Assembly: GCF_000591055.1 (NCBI RefSeq)
Contig: NC_020388.1
Location: forward strand, 1,364,001-1,428,000
Length of the DNA stretch: 64,000 bases
Source: Natronomonas moolapensis 8.8.11
Lineage (GTDB): Archaea > Halobacteriota > Halobacteria > Halobacteriales > Haloarculaceae
Direction of reading: 5' to 3'
A program made the translations under genes and the position numbers. A model generated the notes under the pieces. The model saw only the letters and a program-made list of their open reading frames with translations, did no database searches and had not been told where the DNA came from. Shown piece by piece: positions 33,510 through 42,150 of this stretch (within the stretch, counting starts at the first letter, position 1; every line of letters begins with the position of its first letter).

Positions 33510-33767
33510 GTGTTCAGATACGCTGATTCCATGCGAAGCTGAACGATCCGATCCAGTCGGCGGCGGTTTTTATTTCTATAGAAACACGTTCAAAAAATAA
33601 ACCAGCCAGGTGCAGTTGAACACTGAGCCTCATCAGAAACGTCGGTGCCGCTTCTCGTTCAACAGACTCTAAGTCAATCTCGTCTAAATGCCCGTTGAGA
33701 CGGTCGTTTTCGGGCATAGATCACTCAGAAAACCCTACGCTTCACTCTTCAATCCGTATTTGAACAC
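33510..33767 (-). mobile_element. internally deleted IS6-family element (258-bp miniature derivative)
   Basis: The terminal inverted repeats are gtgttcagatacg at the left and gtgttcaaatacg (complement) at the right, 12/13 identical. Between them runs one 67-codon frame that joins both ends of an IS6-type (ISH14/15-like) transposase. Its N-terminus is MPENDRLNGHLDEIDL...FLMRLSVQLHLAGL and its C-terminus AADWIGSFSFAWNQ. The catalytic DDE region of roughly 150 residues is missing. No matching 8-bp target duplication was found beside it. It should be mobilisable only in trans, if at all. Confidence 0.75.
33514..33717 (-). pseudogene. IS6-type transposase remnant with the DDE core deleted
   Basis: 67 codons, ATG to TGA, still in frame. 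Residues 1-40 match my recollection of haloarchaeal IS6 transposase N-termini and the last 17 match the C-termini. The junction lies at about residues 40-50. It cannot catalyse transposition. Confidence 0.72.
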
Positions 33768-33818
33768 CGCGCGTCGCGATGGACAAACAACTATGAAGGA
33801 AGCGTCCGTAGATGACGT

Positions 33819-34040
33819 ATGGCAGATGCCGAACCAACCGAAGAGCGGATCGACGAGACGACCACCTGGCCCGACCTCGCGATCAGCCTCTACGACCGAC
33901 TCACGGGGCGGGGCGCGGAGATAATCTACGAGTTCGAAGACATGGAAGTCGAGGTTCCAAGCGGGACCGGCGAGGACGTCGAGCACGCCCGCTGGCGCCT
34001 CGACGGCGAACTCCGGGTGTCGACCGAAGAGCGTGACTGA
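33819..34040 (+). CDS. small acidic protein (73 aa), paralog 1
   Basis: Unknown function. Acidic and soluble, with ISLYDRLTGRGAEIIYEFEDMEVEVPSG followed by ARWRLDGELRVSTEE. The second half aligns by eye with the third gene of this run (EISVTVEDLEIDVPL ... ATWRFEGNLTVRVEG), so the two are diverged paralogs flanking an unrelated gene. Its end overlaps the next gene's GTG by eight bases. Confidence 0.7.
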   Translation: MADAEPTEERIDETTTWPDLAISLYDRLTGRGAEIIYEFEDMEVEVPSGTGEDVEHARWRLDGELRVSTEERD

Positions 34041-34419
34041 GGCCCCAACGTCGCTACACGTCGACGCCGACCTGACAGTTTCGGTGGGCAGCGCCGAGGC
34101 CGAGGTCCGTTCGACTGGCGAGCGCCTCTTCGTCGAGTTCCACTCACTGTCGGACGCCCGCGCGATGGCAGAGGCCCGCCCGGGAAGCGTCGTCGACCGG
34201 CTCCCGGCGGCGCTACGGGCGGCCGATCTCACCGTCGAGACCCGGGTCCGGGGACGGACCGTCCTCGTCTCGGGACGGGAAGCGTCCCCCGGCGCGCTCT
34301 CGGAGATTCTCGGGAGCGCCCCCGACGAGGTCCGGCTCGCGGGCGTCGCGGGGGCGGCTGCGGGCGCGGTCGAACCGTACGTCCACGCCGTATATAAACG
34401 TCTCACCGACGACTCATAA
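34033..34419 (+). CDS. conserved-looking protein of unknown function (128 aa)
   Basis: Begins at a GTG overlapping the previous stop. It is soluble, with beta-strand-like segments (SLHVDADLTVSVGSAEAEV, TVETRVRGRTVLVSG) and a helix near the C-terminus (VAGAAAGAVEPYVHAVYKRL). Middle member of a three-gene unit with two paralogous small acidic proteins. No domain recognised. Confidence 0.65.
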   Translation: MTEAPTSLHVDADLTVSVGSAEAEVRSTGERLFVEFHSLSDARAMAEARPGSVVDRLPAALRAADLTVETRVRGRTVLVSGREASPGALSEILGSAPDEVRLAGVAGAAAGAVEPYVHAVYKRLTDDS

Positions 34420-34428
34420 CGAGCACAG

Positions 34429-34692
34429 ATGCACTACCGACAGCCGAACGCCGACAGGACGACCTGGAACGACGCAATAGACGACATCCTCTCCGAGGAA
34501 CTCGACCGGGACGACGAGATCTCGGTAACCGTCGAGGACCTCGAGATCGACGTCCCGCTGGCGTTCGATGCGGATGCGCCGCGTGCGACGTGGCGCTTCG
34601 AGGGGAACCTCACAGTACGCGTCGAGGGCGACGCCGACCCCCTCGCCGACTGGCTTCGTTTTTGGGCGCGCCGGTCGGGCGCCGGACGCTGA
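34429..34692 (+). CDS. small acidic protein (87 aa), paralog 2
   Basis: Shares with the first gene of the unit a strand-turn-strand pattern: acidic strand (VTVEDLEIDVPL), turn, then ATWRFEGNLTVRVEG. It ends in a short Trp/Arg-rich helix (DWLRFWARRSG). It starts ten bases after the previous stop. Function unknown. Confidence 0.65.
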   Translation: MHYRQPNADRTTWNDAIDDILSEELDRDDEISVTVEDLEIDVPLAFDADAPRATWRFEGNLTVRVEGDADPLADWLRFWARRSGAGR

Positions 34693-34960
34693 TGAGCGTC
34701 CGCCTGCGCGTATTCGGGACACATCCCCCCCGCATCGCGCACGGTGTTGAGATACTGAAAGAAAACGAGTGGAACACCTCAAAGACGTGGTGCGAATGTG
34801 GTGCGACCGCCGATAGCGCGCGCGGTCGAAGCGGGGACCGAATCGAAGGGAAGTGGCTGCGGTTCGAATCCACCCGAAACGACCTGTGCCACGAACGGCA
34901 GCCGTCGTCTCACTCCGTGTCGCCGACACTACTATGCGATTGCCAGGCGTACCCGTAGGT

Positions 34961-35347
34961 ATGACACCCGAGACAGACGATACGGAATCGACGTCGACGC
35001 TGGGGCGAGTGCTGGTTGGACTCGGACTCGCATTTCAGGCCGTTGAGGACTTCCGGGATATGGACGACACCGTCGAGTACGCCGACTCGGCCGGTGTCCC
35101 GCTGCCGGAACTCGTTGCCCCGTTCGCCTCGGGAATGATGCTCGTCGCCGGGGTCGGTATCGCGCTGTGGCGACTCCCCAGACTCGCCACCGGGGCGGCG
35201 GCTACGTTCCTCGCCGTCGTCACGACGACGATGCACGACTTCTGGAACGCCGATCCCGACGACAAAGGTGGCGAACGACTCGCCTTCTTCGGCAATCTCG
35301 CGATGTTCGGCGCGGTGATCGTGTTCCTGCGGAAAGCATACGAGTGA
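34961..35347 (+). CDS. DoxX-like small membrane protein
   Basis: A 128-aa protein with four predicted helices. It resembles the DoxX/DoxD group: GRVLVGLGLAFQAVEDFRD, ELVAPFASGMMLVAGVGIALWRLPR and a final FFGNLAMFGAVIVFL. These often accompany oxidative-stress or thiosulfate-quinone systems, but the role is unproven. The ATG fits a TATA-like actatgc about 27 nt upstream; the in-frame upstream sequence is not conserved-looking. The stop codon is immediately part of the adjoining IS200/IS605-type end. Confidence 0.75.
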   Translation: MTPETDDTESTSTLGRVLVGLGLAFQAVEDFRDMDDTVEYADSAGVPLPELVAPFASGMMLVAGVGIALWRLPRLATGAAATFLAVVTTTMHDFWNADPDDKGGERLAFFGNLAMFGAVIVFLRKAYE

Positions 35348-35666
35348 CATCCTCTCGCGGGTAAAGGCGCGGGCCTCCCACCCGGTGTTGGCCGGGCAGG
35401 TCAATCCCGACGGTTGGGAGTCTACGGTTTGCTGGACAGTCAGCCAGTGGCTTTGCCACGAAGCCGTTACTCGTACCCTGGAGAGGGCTTCGAGGTACCT
35501 GATTGTTTAACGACTGTCGGCGTGGTCGGCTTACTGTTTGTTTCCGGCTGTGAACCGTGGCGACCACCGAGTCAACCGCCAGTTCTCCACGCACGACGTA
35601 TGGCACGATGGGTTGTAACGTAAATTGTCGGATTCATCTGGTAGCTAAAGCCACCAGTATTCTCCT
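35345..35666 (-). mobile_element. IS200/IS605-derived non-autonomous element (PATE-like)
   Basis: At low coordinates lies tgacatcctctcgcgggtaa, whose complement (GAGAGGATGTCA preceded by a GC hairpin) looks like the right end of haloarchaeal IS200/IS605 or tnpB elements. At high coordinates lies a hairpin, tggtagctaaagccacca (35639-35656), a plausible left end. The roughly 290 bp between encodes no transposase, only short frames. This matches the general design of palindrome-associated elements described in haloarchaea. Boundaries are approximate. Confidence 0.55.
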
Positions 35667-35766
35667 CGAATCTCTATAAACTGCTCCGGGGTCGAGCCCC
35701 GGGGCACCCTGCTTGTTGTCTCTGTAGACAGCACCGCACTCCGCCGGCACCGCAACCCCGGCCGTG
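35667..35766. other. short intergenic spacer with a GC hairpin
   Basis: ccggggtcgagccccgg near 35687 is a strong hairpin in the 3' region of the HiPIP gene. It is a possible transcription-end structure, but the T-run is weak. Confidence 0.4.
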
Positions 35767-36330
35767 TTAGCCGTTTCTGGTCGGCGGCTTCTGCAGGCCG
35801 GGCTCGTCGCTCTCCCCGAGCGGGTCGGGGTTCGGGAACTCCTCAATCTCGGGGTGTTGTTGATATAGCGCACACCAGTCCTGCGAGCGGACCCGCCCCT
35901 CGACGATCGCACAGGCACCGGCCATTCCCTCGTCACCCGTGTGTTTGCTCGGAATGAAGAATCGGCAGTTCGCACAGAGTTGATACCCCTGTGGGTGACA
36001 CTGGTAGGCCGCGTCTTCGCGGGCGGTCAGGTCGTCGGGGTTTCGCTGGATGCCGGCAGTGCTTTCCGCAGTTCGGTACTCCTCGGAGACTTCGATGTCG
36101 TTTTCCTCGACGCACCAGTTCGAAGCCCGCTCGGTTTCGGCTTCGTCTTCAGCCCCGCCGTGATCTCCGTTGCCGCCGTGATCTCCGTTACCGCCGCCGC
36201 CACCGAGCCCCAAGCAGCCGGCGAGCGCGGCGACGGACGCACCGCTCGCCGCCTGCAGAAACTGCCGCCGCCTCGAAGTGCTCGTTCCGGACTGTTTCGT
36301 CTCCGCCCCGCTGTCTCGTTCGTTCGACAT
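35767..36330 (-). CDS. high-potential iron-sulfur protein (HiPIP-like), Tat lipoprotein
   Basis: A 187-aa exported electron carrier. The Tat motif SRRRQFLQAASG is followed by a lipobox ending LAGC (about 36-39). A Gly/His/Asp-rich linker (GGGGGNGDHGGNGDHGG) then leads to a C-terminal HiPIP-type domain. Its four cluster cysteines are C119, C122, C140 and C153 (CANC, then GMAGACAIVEG, then SQDWCALY). HiPIPs carry a [4Fe-4S] cluster between 2+ and 3+ states and shuttle electrons on the outer face of the membrane. The ATG giving MSNERDSG is used since upstream residues do not fit a Tat leader. Confidence 0.88.
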   Translation of the reverse strand: MSNERDSGAETKQSGTSTSRRRQFLQAASGASVAALAGCLGLGGGGGNGDHGGNGDHGGAEDEAETERASNWCVEENDIEVSEEYRTAESTAGIQRNPDDLTAREDAAYQCHPQGYQLCANCRFFIPSKHTGDEGMAGACAIVEGRVRSQDWCALYQQHPEIEEFPNPDPLGESDEPGLQKPPTRNG

Positions 36331-36457
36331 CTCTATAGATCTGTTTTGACCGCTACTCCCTAATCTTTGCTGTCCGATTGCGGGCGACGGCGGACGTCCC
36401 GCCGGCAGGGGTAGTTGACACGCCGGAGGGGGAAACACAGACCCGTATCGAACGGGC

Positions 36458-38446
36458 TCAGAGCCACTCGTCGGGTTTCGTGTCGTAGTCGACCTCCGTC
36501 GCGCGGATGTCCGCTATCTCCTCGTCCGGGAGGTCCTCGCGCTCGAAGGACTCGCCGTCGAACCGGAGTAGCGTCCCCCGCTCCGTCGGTTCGGGTTCGC
36601 GGTCCCGCCGTCTGGCGACCTCGATGTCGTGTTCGTCGAACTCCTTGCGGATCGTCTTCAGCGCCACCGGCCGTCCCCACAACTCGAAGACGCGTTCGAG
36701 GGTCTGTTTGGCCTGTTGGAGGTCGAGTTGGACCCCGTTGTAGTGGTGGGCGAGCAGCAACTCGTTTCTGTTCCGGAAGTTGCCGTCGTGGACGGCGATG
36801 GTCGGCTTTCCGAAGTTCGTGAACTGCAACATGAGCTTCTTTTTGACGTCCTCGGCGGCCGTCGACGTGGCGCGGAAGTCACCCGTCGTGTGGGTGAACT
36901 CGTAAGTAAAGTACTCGTTGGTCTCGACGAACTCCTCGGTGAGGAACTCGTCGAGGAACGTGACGTCGTTGTGGCTCTCGCGGACCTCGAACATCCGGTC
37001 CCAGCCGGCTGCTCTGTCGACGTCATCCAGGGCCGCCTCGACGGAACCATACCGGTCGGTCTCGAAGAGATACCGCGCAATCCGTTCGAGTTCGCCCTGG
37101 GTGACGCGCTTGAGAAAGCCCCGGTGCTCCCGTTTGACCAGCGAGTAGTGGCGCTCGGCCATCCCCTGGTAGGTGAGCAGCTTCCAGGGGTAGCGTTCAA
37201 CGCCGACGTCCTCGCCGTTCCGGACGCGTTCGAGGGTCTCGGCGTCGATCCGCGGATCGTCGGGAGCGAGCGACTCGAGGTGGCCGACCGGGTCTGTGAC
37301 GACCGGGTCCGGCTCTAGGTACTCTAGCACCCGATCGAGGTCGACCGAGTCGCCGAAGTTCCGCCACGTCACCCCCTCGACGCGGAGCAGGTGTTCTATC
37401 ACTGCCCGACGGTTCCGGCGGTTCTCGACGTACTGCCACAGCTCGAAGCCAAGTTTGTAGGGGTTCAACCCCGGAGAGCCGAGTACCTGGGCCATGTGAT
37501 CGGCGTAGGAGACGAACTCGTCGTCGCCGGCGAAGTTCTCGTCGGCCATCATCCGCGACTCGTGATAACTCGCCCACCCCTCGTTCATCACCTTCGTCAT
37601 CTTCTGTGGGGCGAAGTAGTATGCCTCCTTCCGCAGGAGCTCGAGGATCTCGCGTTGCCACTCCTCGTACTCGCTCGCCCGCTCCGAGGCCTCGTCGTAG
37701 GCCTTCCCGTGAGCCGTCAAAAACGCCAACACGTCCAGTTCGGGTTCGGCAGGGAACGCCGTCCCGTCCTCGTCGCCGGTCATCGAGTCGAGGAACGACT
37801 CGTCGAACACCTCGTCTCTGACCTCCTCGGAGAGGTCCAGATCGTCCAGTCGATCCTCGATATCCGCCGTGATGGCGGGCTCGTCCTCGGGATCGAGCGC
37901 CGCCGAGAAGGGTCGGTGCTGGTCGACGTTGTCCTCCAGACAGAGCACGTGATCGATCCACTCCTCTACGGCCTCCCGGGAGATCTCCGGGTCGTCCATG
38001 TACTCGGCGATCACGTCGGCGTGACGCTCCAGCATCGCTGCCGCGTCGGGCGATTCCGAAAACATCCGGAACCACTCGTTGTTCCTGAAGAAGTCCGCGT
38101 GCGCTTCGACGTGCGTGATGACTGCTTTCTGGTCTGCGAGCTCGTTCGACTCCTGGAGGAAGGCGTTTGAGGGATCGTCGTTGTTGACGATCTCGAAGGC
38201 CTTCCCACCGAGGAACTGCCGCTGTTTCCGCTGGCGGTCGTAGCTCATTCCCCACCGCCAGTGGGGATACCGGCGCTGGAAGCCGCCGTAGGCGATCAGC
38301 TCGTTCATCTCGTCGTAGTCGACGATCCAGTAGTTCACCTCGAAGGGGTCGAGGCCGAGCTTTTCGGCGAGTTCGTTCGCCGCCCGGGCCGGTTCGGTCA
38401 ACCCGTCGGCGATCCGCTGTTTGTGGAATCTGTCGTCGGTGCTCAT
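36458..38446 (-). CDS. SpoVR family protein
   Basis: A 662-aa member of the SpoVR/YcgB family, found in spore-cortex formation in Bacillus and in a stress operon with YeaG/YeaH in enterobacteria. The molecular function is unknown. [24 protein letters not shown] near the N-terminus, [10 protein letters not shown] and [11 protein letters not shown] are characteristic. The C-terminal part has [24 protein letters not shown]. The ATG overlaps the DUF444 stop (ATGA). The frame upstream of the ATG is a shadow of that gene. Last gene of a four-gene operon. Confidence 0.93.
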   Translation of the reverse strand: MSTDDRFHKQRIADGLTEPARAANELAEKLGLDPFEVNYWIVDYDEMNELIAYGGFQRRYPHWRWGMSYDRQRKQRQFLGGKAFEIVNNDDPSNAFLQESNELADQKAVITHVEAHADFFRNNEWFRMFSESPDAAAMLERHADVIAEYMDDPEISREAVEEWIDHVLCLEDNVDQHRPFSAALDPEDEPAITADIEDRLDDLDLSEEVRDEVFDESFLDSMTGDEDGTAFPAEPELDVLAFLTAHGKAYDEASERASEYEEWQREILELLRKEAYYFAPQKMTKVMNEGWASYHESRMMADENFAGDDEFVSYADHMAQVLGSPGLNPYKLGFELWQYVENRRNRRAVIEHLLRVEGVTWRNFGDSVDLDRVLEYLEPDPVVTDPVGHLESLAPDDPRIDAETLERVRNGEDVGVERYPWKLLTYQGMAERHYSLVKREHRGFLKRVTQGELERIARYLFETDRYGSVEAALDDVDRAAGWDRMFEVRESHNDVTFLDEFLTEEFVETNEYFTYEFTHTTGDFRATSTAAEDVKKKLMLQFTNFGKPTIAVHDGNFRNRNELLLAHHYNGVQLDLQQAKQTLERVFELWGRPVALKTIRKEFDEHDIEVARRRDREPEPTERGTLLRFDGESFEREDLPDEEIADIRATEVDYDTKPDEWL

Positions 38447-39762
38447 GCGTCGTCCTCCGTGCTGAGTATCGTGTCGATCGCTTCGACCACGTCGTCGGGG
38501 CCCTCGACGTAGGCCACGGCGACGTTCGAGACCTCGGAGAAGTGGCGCTCGATTTCCCCCGCGTGGGTGGCGTTGATCGCGTTCCCCGACGGCTGTGTCT
38601 CCACGTAGGCGTGGAGGTTCGCCGGGATCTCCTCCATCATCGGGATCACCCGTTCTTCCGTGTCGTTCGAGGAGTTCTCCGAGTCCCCTGCGGCGAACAC
38701 GTAGCGGTTCCACTCGCTCCAGGGGTACTCCGACTCGAGGACCGCCGCCGCCAGTTCGTAGGCGCTGGATATCCGGGTGCCGCCGCCCGACCGGATGCCG
38801 AAGAACTCCTCGCGGTCGACCTCCCAGGCGTCGGCGTCGTGGGCGATGTAGACGAACTCGGCGTTGTCGTACTTGCCGGTGAGATACCAATCCAGCGGGG
38901 TGAACGTCCGCTCGACGAGTTCGCGCTTGGCCTCCCGCATCGATCCGGAGACGTCACGGATGTTTACGACAACGACGTTCTTTTCGCGCTCTTCGACGAT
39001 CTCCGGGTAGCGATAGCGCTCGTCCTCGCGCCTGAAGGGGACTTCGTCGATCCCTTCCCGACGGATCCGGGCCGCGGACGGCTCCCTGTCGACGCTCGCC
39101 GTCATTTCCTCGATCGAACCCCACCTGGAGCGCTCCTCTGCCGGGATCGACTCGTAGGCGTCCTCGATCCACGCCCGCGAGACCGGGATGTGCTCGCCTC
39201 TTGCCCACTCGAAGACCGTCGCGGGACCCCACCCCTCGACGCGGAGGGCCTCCTCGATGTACGTCTCGTCGAAGTCCATCGCCAGTTTCCGCTTGAGGCC
39301 CTCCTTGAACAGCCGTTCGAAATCGAGCGTGCTCGCCGGCCCCGAGCGCGTGATGTCGGTGAAGTCGCCCTCCGTCTCCTCGATCACCTTCTTGCCCTTC
39401 GGCTCCAGGTCGAGGCCCAACTCCTCGTCGAGTTCCTCGGCGAACTCCTCGGGATCCATCTCGTAGTGTTCGTGCTCTGTCCCTTCCTCGCCGGGGTCGC
39501 CGTCCGCGCCGTCGTCGCCGGGTTGGGGCTGTGGCTCGCCGACCGGGTCGCCGACGTCCGGCGTCCCGCCCTGGCCCTGGCCGACCCCACCCATGTCGCG
39601 GGGATCGTAGGCGAACTCCGGCGGGTCGACGATCTTGATCGGAATCCGGATCTCGTCGGGGCGGGACTCGCCCAGGTCGCCGTATTGGATGAACTCCGAG
39701 AGGTCCTCTCGTTTCGCCTCGCCGACCTCGCGGTACCGGTCGAGGTCGTCTCTACGCCCCAC
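38443..39762 (-). CDS. DUF444/UPF0229 protein (YeaH-like) with VWA-type MIDAS
   Basis: A 439-aa protein. Residues about 260-430 resemble a von Willebrand A domain, with MIDAS DVSGSM (270-275) and [13 protein letters not shown]-terminally it has a Gly/Gln/Pro-rich acidic stretch (about 57-100). A second conserved block is [21 protein letters not shown]. In bacteria YeaH forms a stress-response unit with the kinase YeaG. Translation starts at GTG, supported by a rare, good Shine-Dalgarno GGAGGTGA six bases upstream (39769-39776). It is coupled to spoVR by ATGA. Confidence 0.9.
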   Translation of the reverse strand: MGRRDDLDRYREVGEAKREDLSEFIQYGDLGESRPDEIRIPIKIVDPPEFAYDPRDMGGVGQGQGGTPDVGDPVGEPQPQPGDDGADGDPGEEGTEHEHYEMDPEEFAEELDEELGLDLEPKGKKVIEETEGDFTDITRSGPASTLDFERLFKEGLKRKLAMDFDETYIEEALRVEGWGPATVFEWARGEHIPVSRAWIEDAYESIPAEERSRWGSIEEMTASVDREPSAARIRREGIDEVPFRREDERYRYPEIVEEREKNVVVVNIRDVSGSMREAKRELVERTFTPLDWYLTGKYDNAEFVYIAHDADAWEVDREEFFGIRSGGGTRISSAYELAAAVLESEYPWSEWNRYVFAAGDSENSSNDTEERVIPMMEEIPANLHAYVETQPSGNAINATHAGEIERHFSEVSNVAVAYVEGPDDVVEAIDTILSTEDDA

Positions 39763-39768
39763 GGCCGA

Positions 39769-39776
39769 TCACCTCC
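39769..39776 (-). promoter_or_regulatory. Shine-Dalgarno sequence for the DUF444 gene
   Basis: Reads ggaggtga on the coding strand, six bases before the GTG. This is unusual in a window dominated by leaderless or overlapping starts, and it fixes the start codon. Confidence 0.75.
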
Positions 39777-39870
39777 TGTTTCCGACGCTCGGCCGCGACG
39801 GACGTCGTCAGCCGTTCTCGGCGTCCAGCCGCGATCGGTCCCTCGCGGGGACCGTCGGCCGCGAACCCGA

Positions 39871-42150
39871 TCAGTCCCATCGGTAACTCACCTGTCCCAT
39901 GACGTGTCTGCTAGTCAACTCCGCGGACGCGGCGGAGTAGTCGAACATCTCCCGGAGGTTCGCGATCGTGCGCTCTTTGACCACCTCGGTCTCGGTCCCC
40001 GACGGCGGGTCGTCCCACTGGTCGGGATCGAGGTCGGCGTACGTTCGTCGGACGTCGTCCCAGTCGTGGCTCCCGAGGACAGTTCTGATGACGGGGATCT
40101 CCCGGGGGTCCACGTCCGAGATCCGGAAGTCCGAATCGCGGTTGCGCCAGGCGTGGCGGTTCAGCGCCGTGATGACCTTCTCGGCTCGGAACGTCTCGAC
40201 GCCCTCCGTCGGGTCGGTTCCCCGGTAGTCGTCCTCGTCGAAGCGGCCGAGGTGTTCGATCTCGAACACTTTCATTTTCAACGGATCCGGTTCGACCGCC
40301 TCGCCGCGGTCGTTCGTGATCCGCTCGCCTTCGACCCACGCGTAGACGTGTTCGATGTACTCTTCGACGGTCGCCTCGTCGACTCGCTTGTCGCGCATGA
40401 TCGCATCGACTACGTCGGACTCCTGGCGGCTGAACACGTGATTCTTGATCGGCACGAGTCGGCTCTCGTACTCGTTTCGCTCGTTCGGCGAGAACACGGG
40501 CGCGTCGTCGAGACCCTCCACCATCGCGTTCAGGACGTCCCGTGGCATGATGACGTTCTCGACGTCCAAGTCCGGATGGTGACGCTCGGTCTCCTCGTAC
40601 AGCAGATCGGCGAGCGTATCGCGGGTGTACGTGACGGGAATCCCCCTCGATCCCTCGGTCGGGTCGCCGAAGTCGAACTCCTCGCGGTAGCGGCGCTCGT
40701 CGCCGTCCTGTAAGTAGCCGCGGTCGTAGATCAGTGCCTTGTCGACGAGGTCCAACCCCGGCGGCAGTGACTCGGTGTCGAGTCTCGTCCCGATGGCGTA
40801 CAGCGCTGCCGCCTCGATCGTGTGCGGGGCGAGTTCGCGTTCGCGAACCTCGCCGTCGCCGCCGCGAACCGAGATTCCGATCGGTGCCCGGTAGGCGGCT
40901 TCGAGTTGCTCGTAGCTGTCGGCCTCCCAGATTTCCGTCTCGTTCGTGAGTTCGCGCTGGAGGAGTTCGGCCTCCAGCGAGAGGTTCGTCAAGTAGGTGA
41001 ACTCGTGTTTGTCGAGGCGTCGCTTCAGCGCCTTCAGGGGGTCCGACCCCTCCCGTTCGGCGTGTTGGTTTAGCTGTGCCTCGAGGTCGGGGTTCGAGAT
41101 GATGATCATCTGGGTATCGATGTCCATCCCGATTCCCTTGTCGAGTTTCACCGCCCCCTCGTCGGGGACGTTCAACAGCTTCTGGAGCAGGTCTGCGTGT
41201 TGGGCCGCGTCCTCGACGATCGTGAGCAGGCCGTTGCCCTGCGAGAGGACGCCGTCGTAGCTGAACGCCTGTGGGTTCTTTCGCCCCCGGGAGTCGAGCC
41301 GCTGTAACATGCCGGCCATCCACGACCCGACGAGTCGTTCCTTCGGCGAGCCGTCGTCCTCGCTGTGGAGGACGCCGATCCCCTGCCCAACGTCGACAAC
41401 GAAGTTCTTGACGCGGAGGTGGCGTTTGTCCGTGATGGCCGAAAACAGGTTCTCCGTGCCTTCGCGTCGGTACTGCTCTTCGAGGTGGTCGTAGGCCTCC
41501 CGGCTGAAGGGATCCAAACTGGTCTCGAGGTGGATCGGAATGTGGTCGTCGAGTGCTTCGTTGAGGTCCTCGAGGATCGCGTCCCGAACGGGTTCGGGAA
41601 ACACGGACAGGGGGTGCGATTGGACGGGCGAGGCGTACCACTCGTCCTCGTTCGGCGGGGCCGAGTCGCCGTAGGTCATCCCGACCGATCCCTCGCTCCC
41701 GGAGTTATCGACGTTCCACTCGACGGTGTAGCGACGACCCGCATCGGTCTTCGAGTACTCCCGGAGCCCGTTTATCAGACAGCGCTTGAGCTCCGACTTC
41801 CCGGTGGCGGTGGGGCCATCGAGCCAGAGGATCTTCTCCTCTTTGCCCCGTCGCGCCGCGATCGATCGGAGGTCGTCGACGAATGCGTTCAACACCTCCG
41901 TGTTGCCGAGAATGGCGTGTTCGCCGTCGTTGTAGGGATCGTCGAAGAAGCGATAGCGCTCCGTCCGTTCGCCCTCCTCGACGACCGAACGCGTGCCGGC
42001 CGCCTCGATGGCCGCAAGCAGGTACTTCGAGGCGTGGGCCGCCGATTCGGGGCGTTCGAGCACGCGATCGACGTACTCGGAGATCGACATCGGCGGCTCG
42101 TAGGTCTCCGCTAAAGCCTCGTCGGCGCGGTCGACGTACCCGTCGGTCAT
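39871..42150 (-). CDS. PrkA-type serine protein kinase, second paralog
   Basis: A 759-aa AAA-like kinase/protease family protein. The P-loop is GPTATGKSELKRCLING (112-128). NVDNSGSEGSVGMTYGDS and RHLRVKNFVVD follow, and FSYDGVLSQGNGLLTIVEDA is typical of PrkA's AAA core. The C-terminal third corresponds to the PrkA kinase-homology domain (from about residue 540). It is longer than the first copy and clearly diverged. The start overlaps the first copy's stop (ATGA), suggesting equimolar synthesis and possibly a heteromeric complex. Confidence 0.9.
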   Translation of the reverse strand: MTDGYVDRADEALAETYEPPMSISEYVDRVLERPESAAHASKYLLAAIEAAGTRSVVEEGERTERYRFFDDPYNDGEHAILGNTEVLNAFVDDLRSIAARRGKEEKILWLDGPTATGKSELKRCLINGLREYSKTDAGRRYTVEWNVDNSGSEGSVGMTYGDSAPPNEDEWYASPVQSHPLSVFPEPVRDAILEDLNEALDDHIPIHLETSLDPFSREAYDHLEEQYRREGTENLFSAITDKRHLRVKNFVVDVGQGIGVLHSEDDGSPKERLVGSWMAGMLQRLDSRGRKNPQAFSYDGVLSQGNGLLTIVEDAAQHADLLQKLLNVPDEGAVKLDKGIGMDIDTQMIIISNPDLEAQLNQHAEREGSDPLKALKRRLDKHEFTYLTNLSLEAELLQRELTNETEIWEADSYEQLEAAYRAPIGISVRGGDGEVRERELAPHTIEAAALYAIGTRLDTESLPPGLDLVDKALIYDRGYLQDGDERRYREEFDFGDPTEGSRGIPVTYTRDTLADLLYEETERHHPDLDVENVIMPRDVLNAMVEGLDDAPVFSPNERNEYESRLVPIKNHVFSRQESDVVDAIMRDKRVDEATVEEYIEHVYAWVEGERITNDRGEAVEPDPLKMKVFEIEHLGRFDEDDYRGTDPTEGVETFRAEKVITALNRHAWRNRDSDFRISDVDPREIPVIRTVLGSHDWDDVRRTYADLDPDQWDDPPSGTETEVVKERTIANLREMFDYSAASAELTSRHVMGQVSYRWD

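Noticed and set aside
34855-34890. tRNA-like T-loop (ggttcgaatcc)
   Set aside because: The five-base T stem does not pair and no acceptor or anticodon stem can be built.
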